Made by a program: the position numbers and the translations under genes | The notes under the pieces: generated by a model | The model's database searches: none | The model's input: only the letters and a program-made list of their open reading frames with translations | Told to the model about the DNA's origin: nothing | Part shown: positions 10,066 through 20,892 of the stretch, in pieces | Numbering within the stretch: the stretch's first letter is position 1 | Layout of the letters: every line of letters begins with the position of its first letter | NCBI GenBank assembly: GCA_029168955.1 | Contig: JAPDOI010001062.1 | Span: 124,001-188,000, forward strand | Direction: 5' to 3' | DNA: 64,000 nucleotides | Source: Aplectana chamaeleonis | Lineage: Eukaryota; Nematoda; Chromadorea; Rhabditida; Cosmocercidae

Positions 10066-10592
10066 AATAAAATGCGGATGGTGTAGGTGCATACAACACA
10101 CGCGCCTTTACGCGCAAATAAAAAAAAACAGAAAAACAGATTTTTTTTTCAAAGCATGGATAAAGCTTTAATAACGCGATGAATACGATACAGTGCATTA
10201 TCATACGTATATGACTACGACAAAATAACTCCTCTGAATAGAAGTTCCGTATTTCTAGAAAGGAGATTTTCTCCGTAACTCTTCTCTTTACATTACGAAG
10301 CTAATTTTCCCTGTTTGCTTAGCTACCGTTCCCATCACTTCTTTCCAGCACAAAAGTTTTCTGTGGGTTTCCGGGAATAATGTGCCAGCTTTTTGAATTT
10401 TCAGTTCGTACTGGGCCTTTTTCATTGATAACAGACGTCTTATACCATTCCACTCTTCAAAGCTGTTCTACTTCTGGAACGTAAATCGTAAAAAGGCGTA
10501 AAAAATTGAAACATCGTCTATAATTCCTTTTCAATCATGATCCCCCAGAGTTTTCTTTCAGATTTTCGTATGAATGTGGACTCAATGAGAGA
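10066..10592. other. AT-rich spacer, no gene seen
   Basis: Poly-A/T tracts near 10121-10150 and no supported gene. A TTTCTTTCAG acceptor-like word precedes a short open stretch at about 10562, immediately before the MITE that starts at 10593. Confidence 0.4.
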
Positions 10593-10754
10593 TACCGAGC
10601 GGTGTATCTATGTGTAATTCATAACAAGAACAATAATTTTCAGTATTCACTCGAGAGTTTACCTAGTTAGCATAAACATAGGAGCGGTCGGCGATGTAGC
10701 AATGCAATTAGTATCACCACTTTATGCAACCTTGGCAATGTGTACCGCTCGGTA
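10593..10754. mobile_element. MITE-like element with TACCGAGCGG ends
   Basis: The left edge reads TACCGAGCGGTGTA and the right edge is its near-exact inverse, TGTACCGCTCGGTA, giving a 162-bp element whose terminal TA could be the duplicated TA of a Tc1/mariner-type insertion. No coding capacity. Confidence 0.55.
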
Positions 10755-10924
10755 CTTGGAGATTACAAGAGTGCGGTAGGCCACTGCAAAAATAACCTGG
10801 TACTCTAAGGCACCAGGCGAGTTCTCCAGGAAGTTCCTAAACAAGCTCGCCACGAGTCTGATGCTCGATTTCCAGTTTTACTCAGAACCGCGATCCGCAC
10901 TGCCCTCCATAAGGCCCCGGTCAT

Positions 10925-11660
10925 AGTTGGATGAGCCGACGTCTCCAGCCCGGTCGATACACACAGAATGCATTGGAAATGGGATGCAAAAATCACTCGG
11001 TGTATCCCCCCGCACCCCCCAACACCCACCCGGTCGATACGTATGTTTAAAATGATGGAGTGAGGTTGAGAAAATCACTCGGTGTATCCCACGCGGTCGA
11101 TATCCATGCTATACGTGGATGACAGCGGATGAGAAAACCACCAGGTGGGCGGACCAATGATAAAACATTGCGTATCATTAGAAAGCTAGCCTTACTGCTA
11201 CCTCTGTTTCTTCACTATGCTCTCCTTCACTATTTCTCTGAACAGTTGCAGTCCTGTTGGCCACGTAATCATCGTCATATCTAGTTGGATACACCGAGTG
11301 ATTTTCTCAACCTCACTCCATCATTTTAAGCGCCTTTCACAGTCTGCCGGACGTTGCCGTCCTACACGTTATAAGAGTGCCGCAGAGCGAGGGAAGCTGC
11401 GGTGAACAACCGTCAGTTCCGACTCTCCGGTACAAAATATGAGGCGGAAACAACACGTTCTAACCCTTCATAACTTGCTCCGTTGTCGTATCAGTGACTT
11501 CACTGCACGGCGACGTTGGTCGGCCGACATCGCAGTGGGAGCTGCACCGACGCCGCAGCTCTATCTTATAACGTACCTGACGGCATCGTCCGGCAGACTG
11601 TGAAAGGCGCATTAAACATACGTATCGACCGGGTGGGTGTTGGGGGGGGGGCGGGGGTGG
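10925..11660. repeat. Cluster of inverted repeats
   Basis: AATCACTCGGTGTATCC occurs at about 10991 and 11073 and inverted at about 11288. A longer block, TGATGGAGTGAGGTTGAGAA, at about 11053 is inverted at 11307-11326. A second pair, TTTCACAGTCTGCCGGACG at about 11335 and its inverse at about 11589, forms a separate stem together with TACACGTTATAAGA-like sequence. A G-rich tract (about 11635-11690) lies beside the last arm. The pattern suggests several fold-back elements inserted into each other. Confidence 0.65.
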
Positions 11661-11839
11661 GGGGTGTTGGGGGAGTGGGTGGGTTACAGATGCAAATAGC
11701 ACCAACTCTGACCGGGGCCTAAAATCCTTTTTTTTGCAACCGTTTCGCCTTCCCCCATGCCAAGGGGGTCTATATTAGACCCTCCCTCCCAAAGGAGGAG
11801 CGTGTGAGGTGGAGTGTTGAGAGGAGGGGCCGGAGTGTA

Positions 11840-12420
11840 CCAACTACAAAGGTGATGGCTGCCACTCCAGGCAATCATTTGAAATCAACTGAGGTTGTTG
11901 CTCGTAGTTCTCCTAATGTTCAAGATTCCTTGGACATGTCTCATAACCCGCATGTCTCTATATCTTCGCCCAGTAGTAGTTCGGCCGATTCTTCCCTTCC
12001 TGGTCATTTAAACCAGTAGATCATCCCCGGTCACTTAGTACTACTGCACCTTGTATCTCAACAAATATTCGATCTCTTTCCAAAAACATCCATTGCCTCA
12101 TTTTTATAATCAAACAATTCCAATTCAATGTCGTAGCTCTCACGGAGACATTGCTGTCAGACACTATAAATGATGCATCCTTATTTGGTGAACTATGCGC
12201 CCATTATGAGCTTCTCAGGTGCGATCGTAGCCACAAAAGAGGTGATGGCGTTGCGTTTTTAATCAAAAAATCTCTCTTTCCCAGGTTTATTTATCGTGAC
12301 TCAATTCCAGATGGTTATGAAAATATTTGTACGGAAATCAGCTTCGGTCAGCGGTCTATTCGCATGGTCTTGGTCTACCGAACTCCTTCCTGCACGGCAG
12401 CGGCGTTCCAGCGACTGATT
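11840..12420 (+). pseudogene. LINE-D, 5' part (endonuclease start)
   Basis: After a Ser-rich leader, the sequence reads TNIRSLSKNIHCL, then VVALTETLLSD and YELLRCDRSHKRGDGVAFLI, the N-terminal half of a CR1-like APE endonuclease (TN-x-RSL and TET motifs). The frame runs to LVYRTPSCTAAAFQRLI and is cut at CGACTGATT (12412-12420), where the minus-strand RTE begins. The continuation is found at 19424 (KTLSDLVVCDHP, then ITGDFN). The exact 5' end of the element is not clear. Confidence 0.75.
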
Positions 12421-12441
12421 CACTCACTCACTCACTCATCC

Positions 12442-13370
12442 CATTAGCTGGCGGCTGGCGGAGCGGGATGACCTCTCAACCAGTACACTGCTGTAGGTGC
12501 CATAGGAGCTCCAGTGGCCTGAACGATACGCTTCCATTCAGAACGATTAGCCGCAATTATTTTAGCGTTAACGATACTGCAACGTTGAGATTTCAGATCA
12601 GCTTCGACTTGCTTCAACCACGTCTTCTTCGGGGCAGTTCTCTCGACTTTCCATGGTTTTGGGCGTTTTCTCCACAGCAAGCTGTGCGGTAGTCGACTGG
12701 CTTCCATTCTGCATACGTGTCCAAACCAGCGCAACTTCTTCGTTCGGATTTGTTCCTCGATTGTCGGTTGATGGTCGCAGCTGTCTCGTATAACGTCGTT
12801 GCACATGCGATCTCTTAACGTTGTTCCAAGAATTTGCCGCGAACACCGCATTTGGAAGACCTCTAGCTTGCTGAGATCCGACTTGAGCAAGGTCCACGAC
12901 TCCGAGCCGTACAATAGAATCGGCATTATAAGCGATCGGAAGATCCGCACTTTCGTCTTGATTGACACATTGCCCTTTTTCCACAGACACCAGCCTAGTG
13001 AAGCAAAAGCAGCACACGCCTGCCCGATCCTGCACTGTATCTCAGTTGTGGCCACTACTTTGCGCTGTTTCACCACCGATCCTAGGTACTTGAACTCCTC
13101 AACTTGCTGGAGCTCAGCTCCTTCGAAGAACACAGAAGCACGTGAACCGTCTGACGTCATGACTTTGGTCTTGTCCTTGATTATTCGTAGACCGTACGAA
13201 TCCGCGATATCTGCTATATTCTTCCTCAAATTCGTAGCCTCCATATCAGTATCGGTGAACACAGCGCTGTCGTCCGCGAACATCAAGTTTGTGAGGAACT
13301 CGTTATCGCCATATTGGACCCCTCTTCTATCTTTGAAAACCTTTCTCATAATGGCGTCGACCACAGTGTT
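12442..13370 (-). pseudogene. RTE reverse transcriptase, C-terminal part
   Basis: Reading from the LINE-B junction, the minus strand gives NTVVDAIMRKVFKDR, LMFADDSAVF (FADD catalytic box), EFKYLGSVVKQR, GSESWTLLKSDLSKLE, TTLRDRMCNDVIRD and TKKLRWFGHVCRM. This is the usual order of the RTE thumb and C-terminal region (GHV-x-RM) found across animals. The frame is open to a stop just before the (GAGT)n tail. The catalytic box lies about 30 residues after the LINE-B junction, so the insertion separates VRQGDVISPLLF from FADD. Confidence 0.9.
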
Positions 13371-13405
13371 CTTCTTCTTCTTCTGCAGCCTCAAAGTGGT
13401 TTTTG

Positions 13406-15139
13406 TCATAGGTTGAGGAACTGGGCGGCCTTCACAGGATTCGTCCAAAGGTCCATTGTTGTTAAGGAGGTAGGTCTCTTCGGGCACATGAACAAGTGCG
13501 CCGTGTCGTGTCCGGGAGCACCACAATCCGGGCATGCGTCTGGTCGGCTGCTGTCGATCTTATTGACGTAGGACATGAGCAGAATAGAATGACCACAGCG
13601 CAGCGATGCAAGAGCACATCTGGCTCGTCTGCCGAGTTGAGACTCGGACTCGCAAACACGAGGCGGCACTGTTCCCAAGATAGGGTTCACAGCCGCCTTT
13701 GCTAGATATCCTCGAACAAACTGGGTGTGCTCCTCACGCAGAAGACGAAGCCTTTCCATGTTGGAGTCGGCCCATCTCTGTACATCAACTTTACGAGGAG
13801 CATCGGCGAACGGCGTCCTAATCGACCTCTCTCTTATGGGCTTCATGATTCTCTTTGACGGATGATTCGGCTGCCTCAGAACATTAATATACATCTGCTG
13901 TGCCTGGAGTTCACAATGCTCCTTGACCGGCAATATGCAGGCCTCCGCGTGAAGATGCTCCACCGGGGAGCTCCTTGCACAACCGGTAGCAATTCTAAGC
14001 GCAGCATTCTGTACACGCTGCAGCTTATTCCAGGGGCTGTCAGACACCAGGTGCTGCCATACTGGTGCCGCATATTCCAGAGCCGGCTGAAGTATTGCTC
14101 TGTAGGTTCTCAATATTGTCTCTCGGCTGCTTCCCCATGATGTTCCTCCGAGAGCTCTCAAGATATTAAGCCTAGCCTTGACGACTGTTTGTTTCTGTTC
14201 CGCGTTTTTGTGGAACTTCAGGGACGGATCAAGAATAAGGCCAAGCAGCTTGGGGAATTTTGCTGCTGGCAACAGGTCACCATCCCATTTGACATCTGGA
14301 TGGGCACTGTGTTCCTTGGTGTTCGTTGTGAACACTGAAACAGAGGATTTTGCGGCAGAGACTGTGAGCATCATTTTATCGAGGAAGAGCTTCAACTCGA
14401 CGAGATAGGCGCTGATCCTGTTAGCGGCTATCTGCAGGTCACGATCCTGGCACATGATGGTGATATCGTCGGCATACATAACAATCCTTACATCATTGGG
14501 AGGCTCGGGAATGTCCTCAAGATGCAGGCTGAATAGGGCAGGGGACAACACTCCGCCTTGCGGAACACCGGCTGCTATTGGAATGCTATCGGATACATGA
14601 TTCTGGAACAGAACCTTAACACGGCGGCCTTTAGTGAACGCTGCAATCCATCGCTTCTGCCATGATGGTAGCGACGACTTGCGCAGTTTCTCGGACAGCA
14701 GTACCAAGTTAATAGAGTCAAACGCTTTGCTCAGGTCGAGGGCGACGACCACCGTTCTCAGGGGCTTTCTCATGTTGAACCCATCGACCGCAAAGCTCAC
14801 GATCTCCAATAGAGCTGTAGTAGTGGAGTGAAGTTTCCTGAACCCATGCTGATGCTGCTGTCGCTCATTTTGATCAGCCAGGTCCGTCACGATCAACTTT
14901 TCAGCTAATTTAGCGACGGGCGATAACAGGCTTATTGTTCGAAAGCCCTTTGCCGTGCTTTGGGACTTGCCTGGCTTTGGCAACGGTATCACATTGGCTG
15001 TCTTCCAAGCTTGGGGTAGAGTGCAGGTCCGGAAAGAAGTGTTAATGATATCTGCAAGCATCGGTAGAAGTTCCGTGGGAAGCTTCTTCAGGATGGCTGG
15101 GGAGATACCGTCAGGTCCGATAGCCTTCGAATTCAGCAT
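13406..15139 (-). CDS. LINE-B copy 1, reverse transcriptase ORF
   Basis: A 577-codon open frame. Order of motifs: GPDGISPAILKKL, TISLLSPVAKLAEK, QHGFRKLHSTTTALLEI, VVALDLSKAFDSINL, IPIAAGVPQGGVLSPALF, MYADDITIMC, the thumb (PALEYAAPVWQH, QNAALRIATGCARSSPVEHL), and a C-terminal CPDCGAPGHDTAHLFMC knuckle (CX2CX4HX3HX3C), ending FLNL. The catalytic YADD is intact. The methionine is only the first one in this open stretch; the natural protein begins far upstream with the endonuclease and is joined to this frame through frameshifted sequence. Reverse transcribes its own RNA at a nicked target. Confidence 0.92.
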   Translation of the reverse strand: MLNSKAIGPDGISPAILKKLPTELLPMLADIINTSFRTCTLPQAWKTANVIPLPKPGKSQSTAKGFRTISLLSPVAKLAEKLIVTDLADQNERQQHQHGFRKLHSTTTALLEIVSFAVDGFNMRKPLRTVVVALDLSKAFDSINLVLLSEKLRKSSLPSWQKRWIAAFTKGRRVKVLFQNHVSDSIPIAAGVPQGGVLSPALFSLHLEDIPEPPNDVRIVMYADDITIMCQDRDLQIAANRISAYLVELKLFLDKMMLTVSAAKSSVSVFTTNTKEHSAHPDVKWDGDLLPAAKFPKLLGLILDPSLKFHKNAEQKQTVVKARLNILRALGGTSWGSSRETILRTYRAILQPALEYAAPVWQHLVSDSPWNKLQRVQNAALRIATGCARSSPVEHLHAEACILPVKEHCELQAQQMYINVLRQPNHPSKRIMKPIRERSIRTPFADAPRKVDVQRWADSNMERLRLLREEHTQFVRGYLAKAAVNPILGTVPPRVCESESQLGRRARCALASLRCGHSILLMSYVNKIDSSRPDACPDCGAPGHDTAHLFMCPKRPTSLTTMDLWTNPVKAAQFLNL

Positions 15140-15156
15140 TTCTTTGACAGCCTTCT

Positions 15157-16782
15157 CTACTTGTGGAGAGTAAAGGCCTCAGATGCGTTCATGAGCGGCA
15201 ACCGGCTCAGCTCTCTAACCGTGACTCTGTTTTGCACGCCTCGCTTGGTACGTGTGATGAAAAAATTCTTGCCGAGTGCGTAAGCAGCCGCTTTCCCTGA
15301 TTTGAAGACGTTCTCCTCGAACTCAATAGCGGAGCTCATCGGGGGAGCGGACCTTCCGGAAATTTTCCTCAACACTTTCCACGTCGTAGTTCCGTCGGCC
15401 TTGAAATTCAGCTTTTCAGTGAACTTCTCCCAGCATTCCCTCTTGTTCTTATCCAGATCCTGCTTGATCTCATTATCCAGCACAGCAATCTCCGGGTCTA
15501 GATGGTCTGCGGCTCTCTTCTCATCTCTGGTTCTTATCTTCTGCAGTATTTCCCTGCTAACATTTGGAAAAAAGGTCTTGACTGACCCTCAGGTATTGCT
15601 GCTTTCATGGCCTTGCGGATGGCACTTGTTAGATGGCGCTCTTTCTGATGAACATCACCATTTCATGGGAAGTCGACCGCATGGCGGAGTGCAACATCTC
15701 TGAACAGGGTCCAGTCTGCTAGGCCTAAATTAAGATAAGTACGATGACGAAAACCAGAGTAAGGGGCAAGAGAGTCAGAGAGATCAATATAGACAAAGAC
15801 GGGAATGTGATCACTGGAGAGAGTTGTGGATGTGGACCACGTGCAAGCATTAGAGAGATTGGATGACACAAGAGAGATATCTGGGCTAGAAGGTCGGCCG
15901 TTGGCAGGAAGACGAGTGGGCTGGTCATCATTGAGGATAACCAGGTCACACTCCTCAGCCCATTCTTCGACATCTTCCTCTGGCGTCAGAATCAAGAGCG
16001 GAACAGAACGTGTGAGCATTGAAGTCACCCGCAAAGACAGCTGAAGGGGAGAGTGAGCAGTCGTACAACTGCTTAAGGAGGGAATAGGATTATAAGTGGG
16101 GGGGACAAGATGATATAGGAGGAATATATATGTTAAATAGAGATAAAGGGGTTTTGAGGGGGAGGTGGACAGGAATGTACTCGAGAGTACCGTCCTTAGG
16201 AGTATTAGGGATAATATGAGAAGGTAAGGCAGATTGCACGAAAGCAGACACTCCGCCCCCAAGAGCTGTCCTTGGCATGTGATAGGCGGTGTAGCCCGGA
16301 ATGTTAGGTTGGGGATAAGAGGTAGATGGAGAGAGCTTGGTTTCTTGAACCATGATAACATCCGGGTGATGAGAACGTGCGAAAAGAGAGAGTTCAGATA
16401 ACTTGTTGCGAAGGCCGTTGAGATTAATGTGAACAATTGAGAGGGGGCGGTTGGTAATTGAGGAATCAGAGTTGTTGGGGGCAGAGCACTGAACACAACG
16501 AAAGGATGAGTCATGATGCCTCACAGAACTGAGGCCCGAACAGGAGAAGTGCACCCACCTTTGGCATCCGAAGCACTGGACACTTGTTTTATGCCAGGTA
16601 ACATCCTCGCCGCAGGTGGCACATGGATACTTCCGTGCTGGACCTGGATTCCTCTCGACGCCGGCCCTTTGTAATAAAATCCTCAGGAGAGCTGCGGCCG
16701 ACCAGCACCTCTCCAATGACAAAAACCCTCTTCTCGGAGGGGTTGACGTCGGTTTGCAAGGAGGCGATATTCTTTCCTCCAC
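15157..16782 (-). pseudogene. LINE-B copy 1, 2A-like leader, zinc finger and endonuclease
   Basis: From 16782 leftwards the frame reads ERCWSAAALLRILLQ, then RAGVERNPGP (2A-like), then a Cys/His finger (YPCATCGEDVTW, VQCFGCQRWVHFSCSGL, FRCVQC), then endonuclease (IVHINLNGLRNK, VIMVQETKLS, VSAFVQSALPSH). The frame shifts near 16090; the second frame gives CDLVILNDDQPTR and SSDHIPVFV, so the SDH box survives. A stop follows at about 15663 and another frame (15157-15483) gives the linker before RT. There is no ATG before the 2A-like motif in this frame, so the start is not determined. Confidence 0.88.
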
Positions 16783-16820
16783 ACTGCCACGGCACAGTGA
16801 ACGTACGATATCTCGGCAGC

Positions 16821-17686
16821 ACCACAGTGTTGAATAGTAGCGGCGAAATCACATCTCCTTGCCGGACTGCTGCATTGACCGCAAATTCTTCGGAAAGCTT
16901 GTCCCCGACGCGGACGCAGCTAGTTGAACCACTGTATGTTCCCTGCAGGAGCTTCACAATTTTGTCCGGAACGTGTTCGCACTCCAATGTTCTCCACAAG
17001 GCAGGCCAGTGTACGCAGTCAAAGGCCGACTTGAAGCCGATGAAGGTAATAACAACCCGCTTTCCACAGCGGATCCTTTCCTCCAAAAGTTGACGAAGTG
17101 CGAATATTTGATCGCTGGGGCCTCGACCAGGACGAAATCCTGCCTGTTCCTCGCGACTGGTATGCTCCCGATGGCGTTGAAGTCTGGACTGGATTATCCT
17201 CGTGAAGACTTTACCAACGATTGATAACAGACTGATTCCGCGATAGTTTTTACAGTCCCTGGCATCACCCTTTTTGTGAATGGGCACAACGATAGCCTTC
17301 TTCCAGGTAGATGGGACGTTTTCTGACTGCCATACGAGGAGGATCAGCTGATGTAACCGTCGTTGTAACACATCACCACCTGCCTTGATCGCTTCAGCAG
17401 TAACGTTGTCTACACCAGGCGCCTTTCGGTTTTTGAGACGCTGAATCGCTGCTCTCACTTCGTCCAGTGTGGGTTCAAAGTCAGGCATCGCCTCCTGTGA
17501 CACTTCAACTGGTAGCGGTTCGTCAAGCGGGCCTCGTGGTGCATCGTGATTGTAGAGCTCGCTGAAGAACTGCTTCCACCGTAACAGGCGCTCATCCACA
17601 GAACGCACGAAGGACCCGTCCGTATTCCTGATGCAATCGCTAGCCCTATTGGTCTTCTTTCTGAGACGGTTCAGTGAACCGTACAA
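16821..17686 (-). pseudogene. RTE reverse transcriptase, N-terminal part
   Basis: The minus strand gives YGSLNRLRKKTNRASDCIR, AAIQRLKNRKAPGVDNV, KKAIVVPIHKKGDARDC, YRGISLLSIVGKVFTRI, QAGFRPGRGPSDQI, VVITFIGFKSAFDCVHW (the catalytic D of the usual F-x-D-x-x-K-AF box is changed, FIGFKSAFD) and AAVRQGDVISPLLFNTVV, where LINE-B starts. Standard RTE RT order. The reported open frame continues into LINE-B DNA, which is a junction artefact. Confidence 0.9.
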
Positions 17687-17696
17687 TGTGCGATAG

Positions 17697-18935
17697 TTAT
17701 TTCTTCTCTTTCAACTTACGACGAAGCTCTTGACATAGTTGCCGATAACGTACGGAGTCGGTTAGCTTCACTCGTTTCCGCTCATCCACGAGACGGAGAG
17801 ACTCGTCCGATATCCATGGCTGTGTTTGCCGGCGAATAACAGGGCAGAGACGCTCTGCACATTGCAGAACGACATCAACTGTTTGCTCCTCATGTTCGTC
17901 TACGGACAATGCATCTTCAAGCACTGCAAAGCGATTTGACAGCGCGATTTGAAACGCTTCTCTTGTTCCAGGTGTCAGCAAGTGGGACCAGTCCAGTTTC
18001 TTTTTAGGAGGCACCACACGCCTAGGTCGCCGTAAACGAAGCTTCATTACAGCGCGCAGGAGATAGTGGTCCGATCCACAGTCAGGTCCTCTCATGGCTC
18101 GCACATCTTTGAGTGAAGACCTGAAACGAGAGTTCACCAGCACGTAATCCAAGGTGGCTATATCATGTCCGGTCGAACTCCTCCATGTTAACTGATGTTT
18201 CCGGGGATGTTGAAAAAGACTGTTTCCAATCGTAAGCCCGTTGCACGCTGCAAACGAAAGCAGACGTAAACCGTTATCGTTCATTTCACCGACGCTGAAC
18301 CTTCACAGCGCTTCTTCCCATCCGGTTCTAGCAGTTCCGACTCTTGCGTTGAAATCGCCCGCTACAATGGTAACATCAGTTTTCGGAATCGAATCCAGAA
18401 CGTCTTGGAGTTGTGCGTAGAATGCGTCTTTGTCGATGTCAGAACTCGGCTCCGTGGGCGCATAGACAGACACAAAATGAGTTTTTATCGTTCCGCTCAA
18501 GACTAGGACAGCAATCCTGCCAGAAATCGGCTCAAACGTTATCACGCTTCCAGCTGCGTCCCTGCTTAGCATGAATCCAACGCCTTGATGATGCCGCTGA
18601 TCACCGGAGTAATACAGCACCATCTTTTCGTCACTTTCTGGTACCTGAATGGTCACCGTTCCACACCCGCTCATCCTGAGCTCGGAAAGCGCAGCAATCG
18701 ATACTTTGGACCTCGACAGCTCCCTGGCAATTACTTCTTTTTGTCCAACGCAATATCCCGTCCGCACGTTCCACGCTCCGATCCGCAACTCTTTTTTCGG
18801 CGTCACCAGTCGTCTTGCATTTTGGCCAGTAGCATTCTTCTCACCAACACCCTGGTTCCCTAGTGCTGGCGCATCGGCTGCCCCGGATGCGGTAGCTTCA
18901 TCGTTATTTCCTAAGAGACTCTCCATGGTTACCAC
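17697..18935 (-). pseudogene. RTE endonuclease and linker
   Basis: An APE endonuclease: ELRIGAWNVRTGYC, SIAALSELRMSGCG (the E of SE-x-R), YYSGDQRHHQGVGFML, THFVSVYAPTEPSSD and VTIVAGDFNARVG. An in-frame TGA at 18303-18305 interrupts it; the same frame continues with NGLRLLSFAACNGLTIGN, HQLTWRSSTGHDIATLDYVL and GPDCGSDHYLLRA (catalytic SDH). At about 17699 a stop is reached that a single-base slip in an A-run (KEKK) would explain, since the RT frame begins 10 bp later. Start taken at ATG 18935, after the GC-rich leader, but an earlier start cannot be excluded. Confidence 0.9.
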
Positions 18936-19024
18936 CTAAGTTTTCCAGCCCGTCGGTAGTACGGTGGGCCAACCCTCCTCCTTTCTCATCCGGGCTTGGG
19001 ACCGGCAATGGCGGAGTTCATTAC

Positions 19025-19416
19025 AACTCGTTACAACTGAAACTCATGGGAACAATATTTTGGACTTATTGCTGACTAATGACGTTGATCTGGTTGGTAG
19101 TGCAGTTGTGTGTAAGCCAGTAGGGACCAGCGATCACGCGACGATTAGTTTTGAGCTTAACCTTACTCCTCACAAAGTCGATAATGAGAAGCTAAGAAGA
19201 GATTTTAAAAACGCTAACTTTGCCAGCATCGTTGAACATTTAAACAACATGGATTGGTATGGTATTTTGAATGCTGCAGACTCGGTTAATGCTAAATATG
19301 AGCTATTCATCAATATTTTGCAGCACTGTATTTATCTTTTTGTGCCTCTCATAGAAGTTTCTAAAGATGAAGGTCATCTTCCGGAACATTTGAAGCGTCT
19401 TGCTTTGACAAAATCG
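19025..19416 (+). repeat. Duplicated LINE-D segment joined to the RTE 5' end
   Basis: This 392-bp segment matches 19581-19972 of LINE-D in the same orientation (offset 556) with roughly nine mismatches, including DLLLTNDVDLVGS, EPVGTSDHATISFEL-equivalent and PEHLKRLALTKS. It lies between the RTE 5' end and the second CGACTGATT, so LINE-D sequence from beyond the insertion point is present twice. The right joint shares ATCG with the target, compatible with microhomology joining. Confidence 0.88.
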
Positions 19417-19423
19417 ACTGATT

Positions 19424-20892
19424 AAAACGCTAAGTGATCTTGTTGTTTGCGACCACCCTTGCATTATTACAGGGGATTTTAATCTTCCAAAAGTGTGCTG
19501 GGCACAACCACACAACGCTAATTCTTTTGGTGTGACACTTTTGGGTCTCCTAGGTTTGTGTCATGACTATAATTTCTCTCAACTCGTTACAACTGCAACT
19601 CATGGGAACAATATTTTGGACTTATTGCTGACTAATGACGTTGATCTGGTTGGTAGTACAGTTGTGTGTGAGCCAGTAGGGACCAGCGATCACGCGACGA
19701 TTAGTTTTGAGCTTAACCTTACTCCTCCCAAAGTCGATAATAAGAAGCTAAGAAGAGATTTTAAGAACGCTAACTTTGCCAGCATCGTTGAATATTTAAA
19801 CAACATGGATTGGTATGGTATTTTGAATGCTGCAGACTCGGTTAATGCTAAATATGAGCTATTCATCAATATTTTGCAGCACTGTATTTATCTTTTTGTG
19901 CCTCTAATAGAAGTTTCTAAAGATGAAGGTCATCTTCCGGAACATCTGAAGCGTCTTGCTTTGACAAAATCGCAGACCTGGGATAAGGCGAAAACCACCG
20001 AAGCGGTTAGTGATTGGAATGTGTATAAAGAAATTTGCTTAAAATTTGAGAAACAATTGAAAAAGTACAACAAAAATGTTAAAAAGAGAGTAATTGAATC
20101 TGGGAATAAAAATGCTTTTTACAGGCTTCTAAACTCAAGGCTGAAAGATAGACCACGAATAGGACCAATTGAAAGTGAAGGGTCTATGATCACTAACGAC
20201 AAAGAGAGGTCTGAGATTTTGGCAACTGTTTTTGAAAAAGCATTTTGCAAGGATGATGATTTTGATGATACTGTGGAAGACACTCCAGATTTTGCGGTCA
20301 TGACGGACTCCGTCTCGTTTCATCCAGAAGAAGTTAATGATCTTCTTATGAAGTGGCCCAACTCGTTCTCTGACACCCCTGATCATGTTCCTCTAAAATT
20401 CATCAAACAGGTAGCACCCATTATTGTGGGCCCATTAACACATATTTTCAACCTGTCTTTCATGCGTGCAGAGGTCCCGGATAGGTGGCAGGTTGCTTTT
20501 GTGACCCCTATACCTAAGAAACCACCCTACACTAATCCCGAGAACTTCAGACCAGTTAGCATAACTTCAATTTTTGGTAGGTTGTTCGAGAAAATCCTCA
20601 AGGTAAGAGTGTGCAAGCATTTGGAGGACCATTCAATCATTTCGGATGTTCAGCATGGTTTCCAGAGGCAAAAGTCGACTGTGACGGCTATGTTGCAGTC
20701 GCTGAATGAATGGACCAATTACGTGGATGAAGGTAAAGAGGTTGACGTTATCTATATAGATTTTTCGAGGGCTTTTGATAGGGCTTCGCATGCAAAACTC
20801 ATTTCTAAACTCACACGCGCTGGTGTTCACCCGAGAATAGTAGCATGGATCAGAGCGTTCTTGGGCGATAGATCTTTTGTTGTCCGCGTTAA
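19424..20892 (+). pseudogene. LINE-D, endonuclease C-terminus and reverse transcriptase N-terminus
   Basis: Continues the LINE-D frame cut at 12420: KTLSDLVVCDHPCIITGDFN, then TSDHATISFELNLTP (catalytic SDH), a long linker (PEHLKRLALTKSQTWDKAK), and RT motifs NDLLMKWPNSFSDTPDHVPL, VAFVTPIPKKPPY, FRPVSITSIFGRLFEKIL, QHGFQRQKSTVTAML and VDVIYIDFSRAFDRASH. This order is CR1/Jockey-like. The open frame (19493-20923) ends in a small DNA element inserted after VVRVKG. Otherwise this stretch is well preserved. Confidence 0.9.

Larger units (their letters stand above)
13371..16820 (-). mobile_element. LINE-B copy 1, full length, inserted in the RTE
   Basis: A 3450-bp LINE-B on the minus strand. Its 5' end starts GCTGCCGAGATATCGTACG, the same tip seen at 44971 and 57824. 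Its 3' end is GCTGCAGAAGAAGAAG. The 11-bp sequence ACCACAGTGTT occurs on both sides (13360-13370 and 16821-16831), a clean target-site duplication in the RTE gene. The element carries all domains but with several frameshifts. Confidence 0.92.
12421..19024 (-). mobile_element. RTE-type retrotransposon inserted in LINE-D, itself split by LINE-B
   Basis: On the minus strand the element begins near 19024 with a GC-rich leader (CCCAAGCCCGGATGAGAAAG), encodes endonuclease and RT, and ends with ATGGGATGAGTGAGTGAGTG at 12421, a (GAGT)n tail typical of RTE-like 3' ends. CGACTGATT is present at 12412-12420 and again at 19415-19423, so the insertion has a 9-bp duplication, but the right-hand repeat follows a chimeric LINE-D segment rather than the RTE itself. 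LINE-B occupies 13371-16820 inside it. Confidence 0.85.

Noticed and set aside
12799..13416. 205-codon plus-strand frame
   Set aside because: Antisense shadow of the RTE RT C-terminus.
15663..16514. 283-codon frame read as one protein
   Set aside because: Only its last third is true LINE-B endonuclease; the first part is an out-of-frame reading of the finger and endonuclease start.
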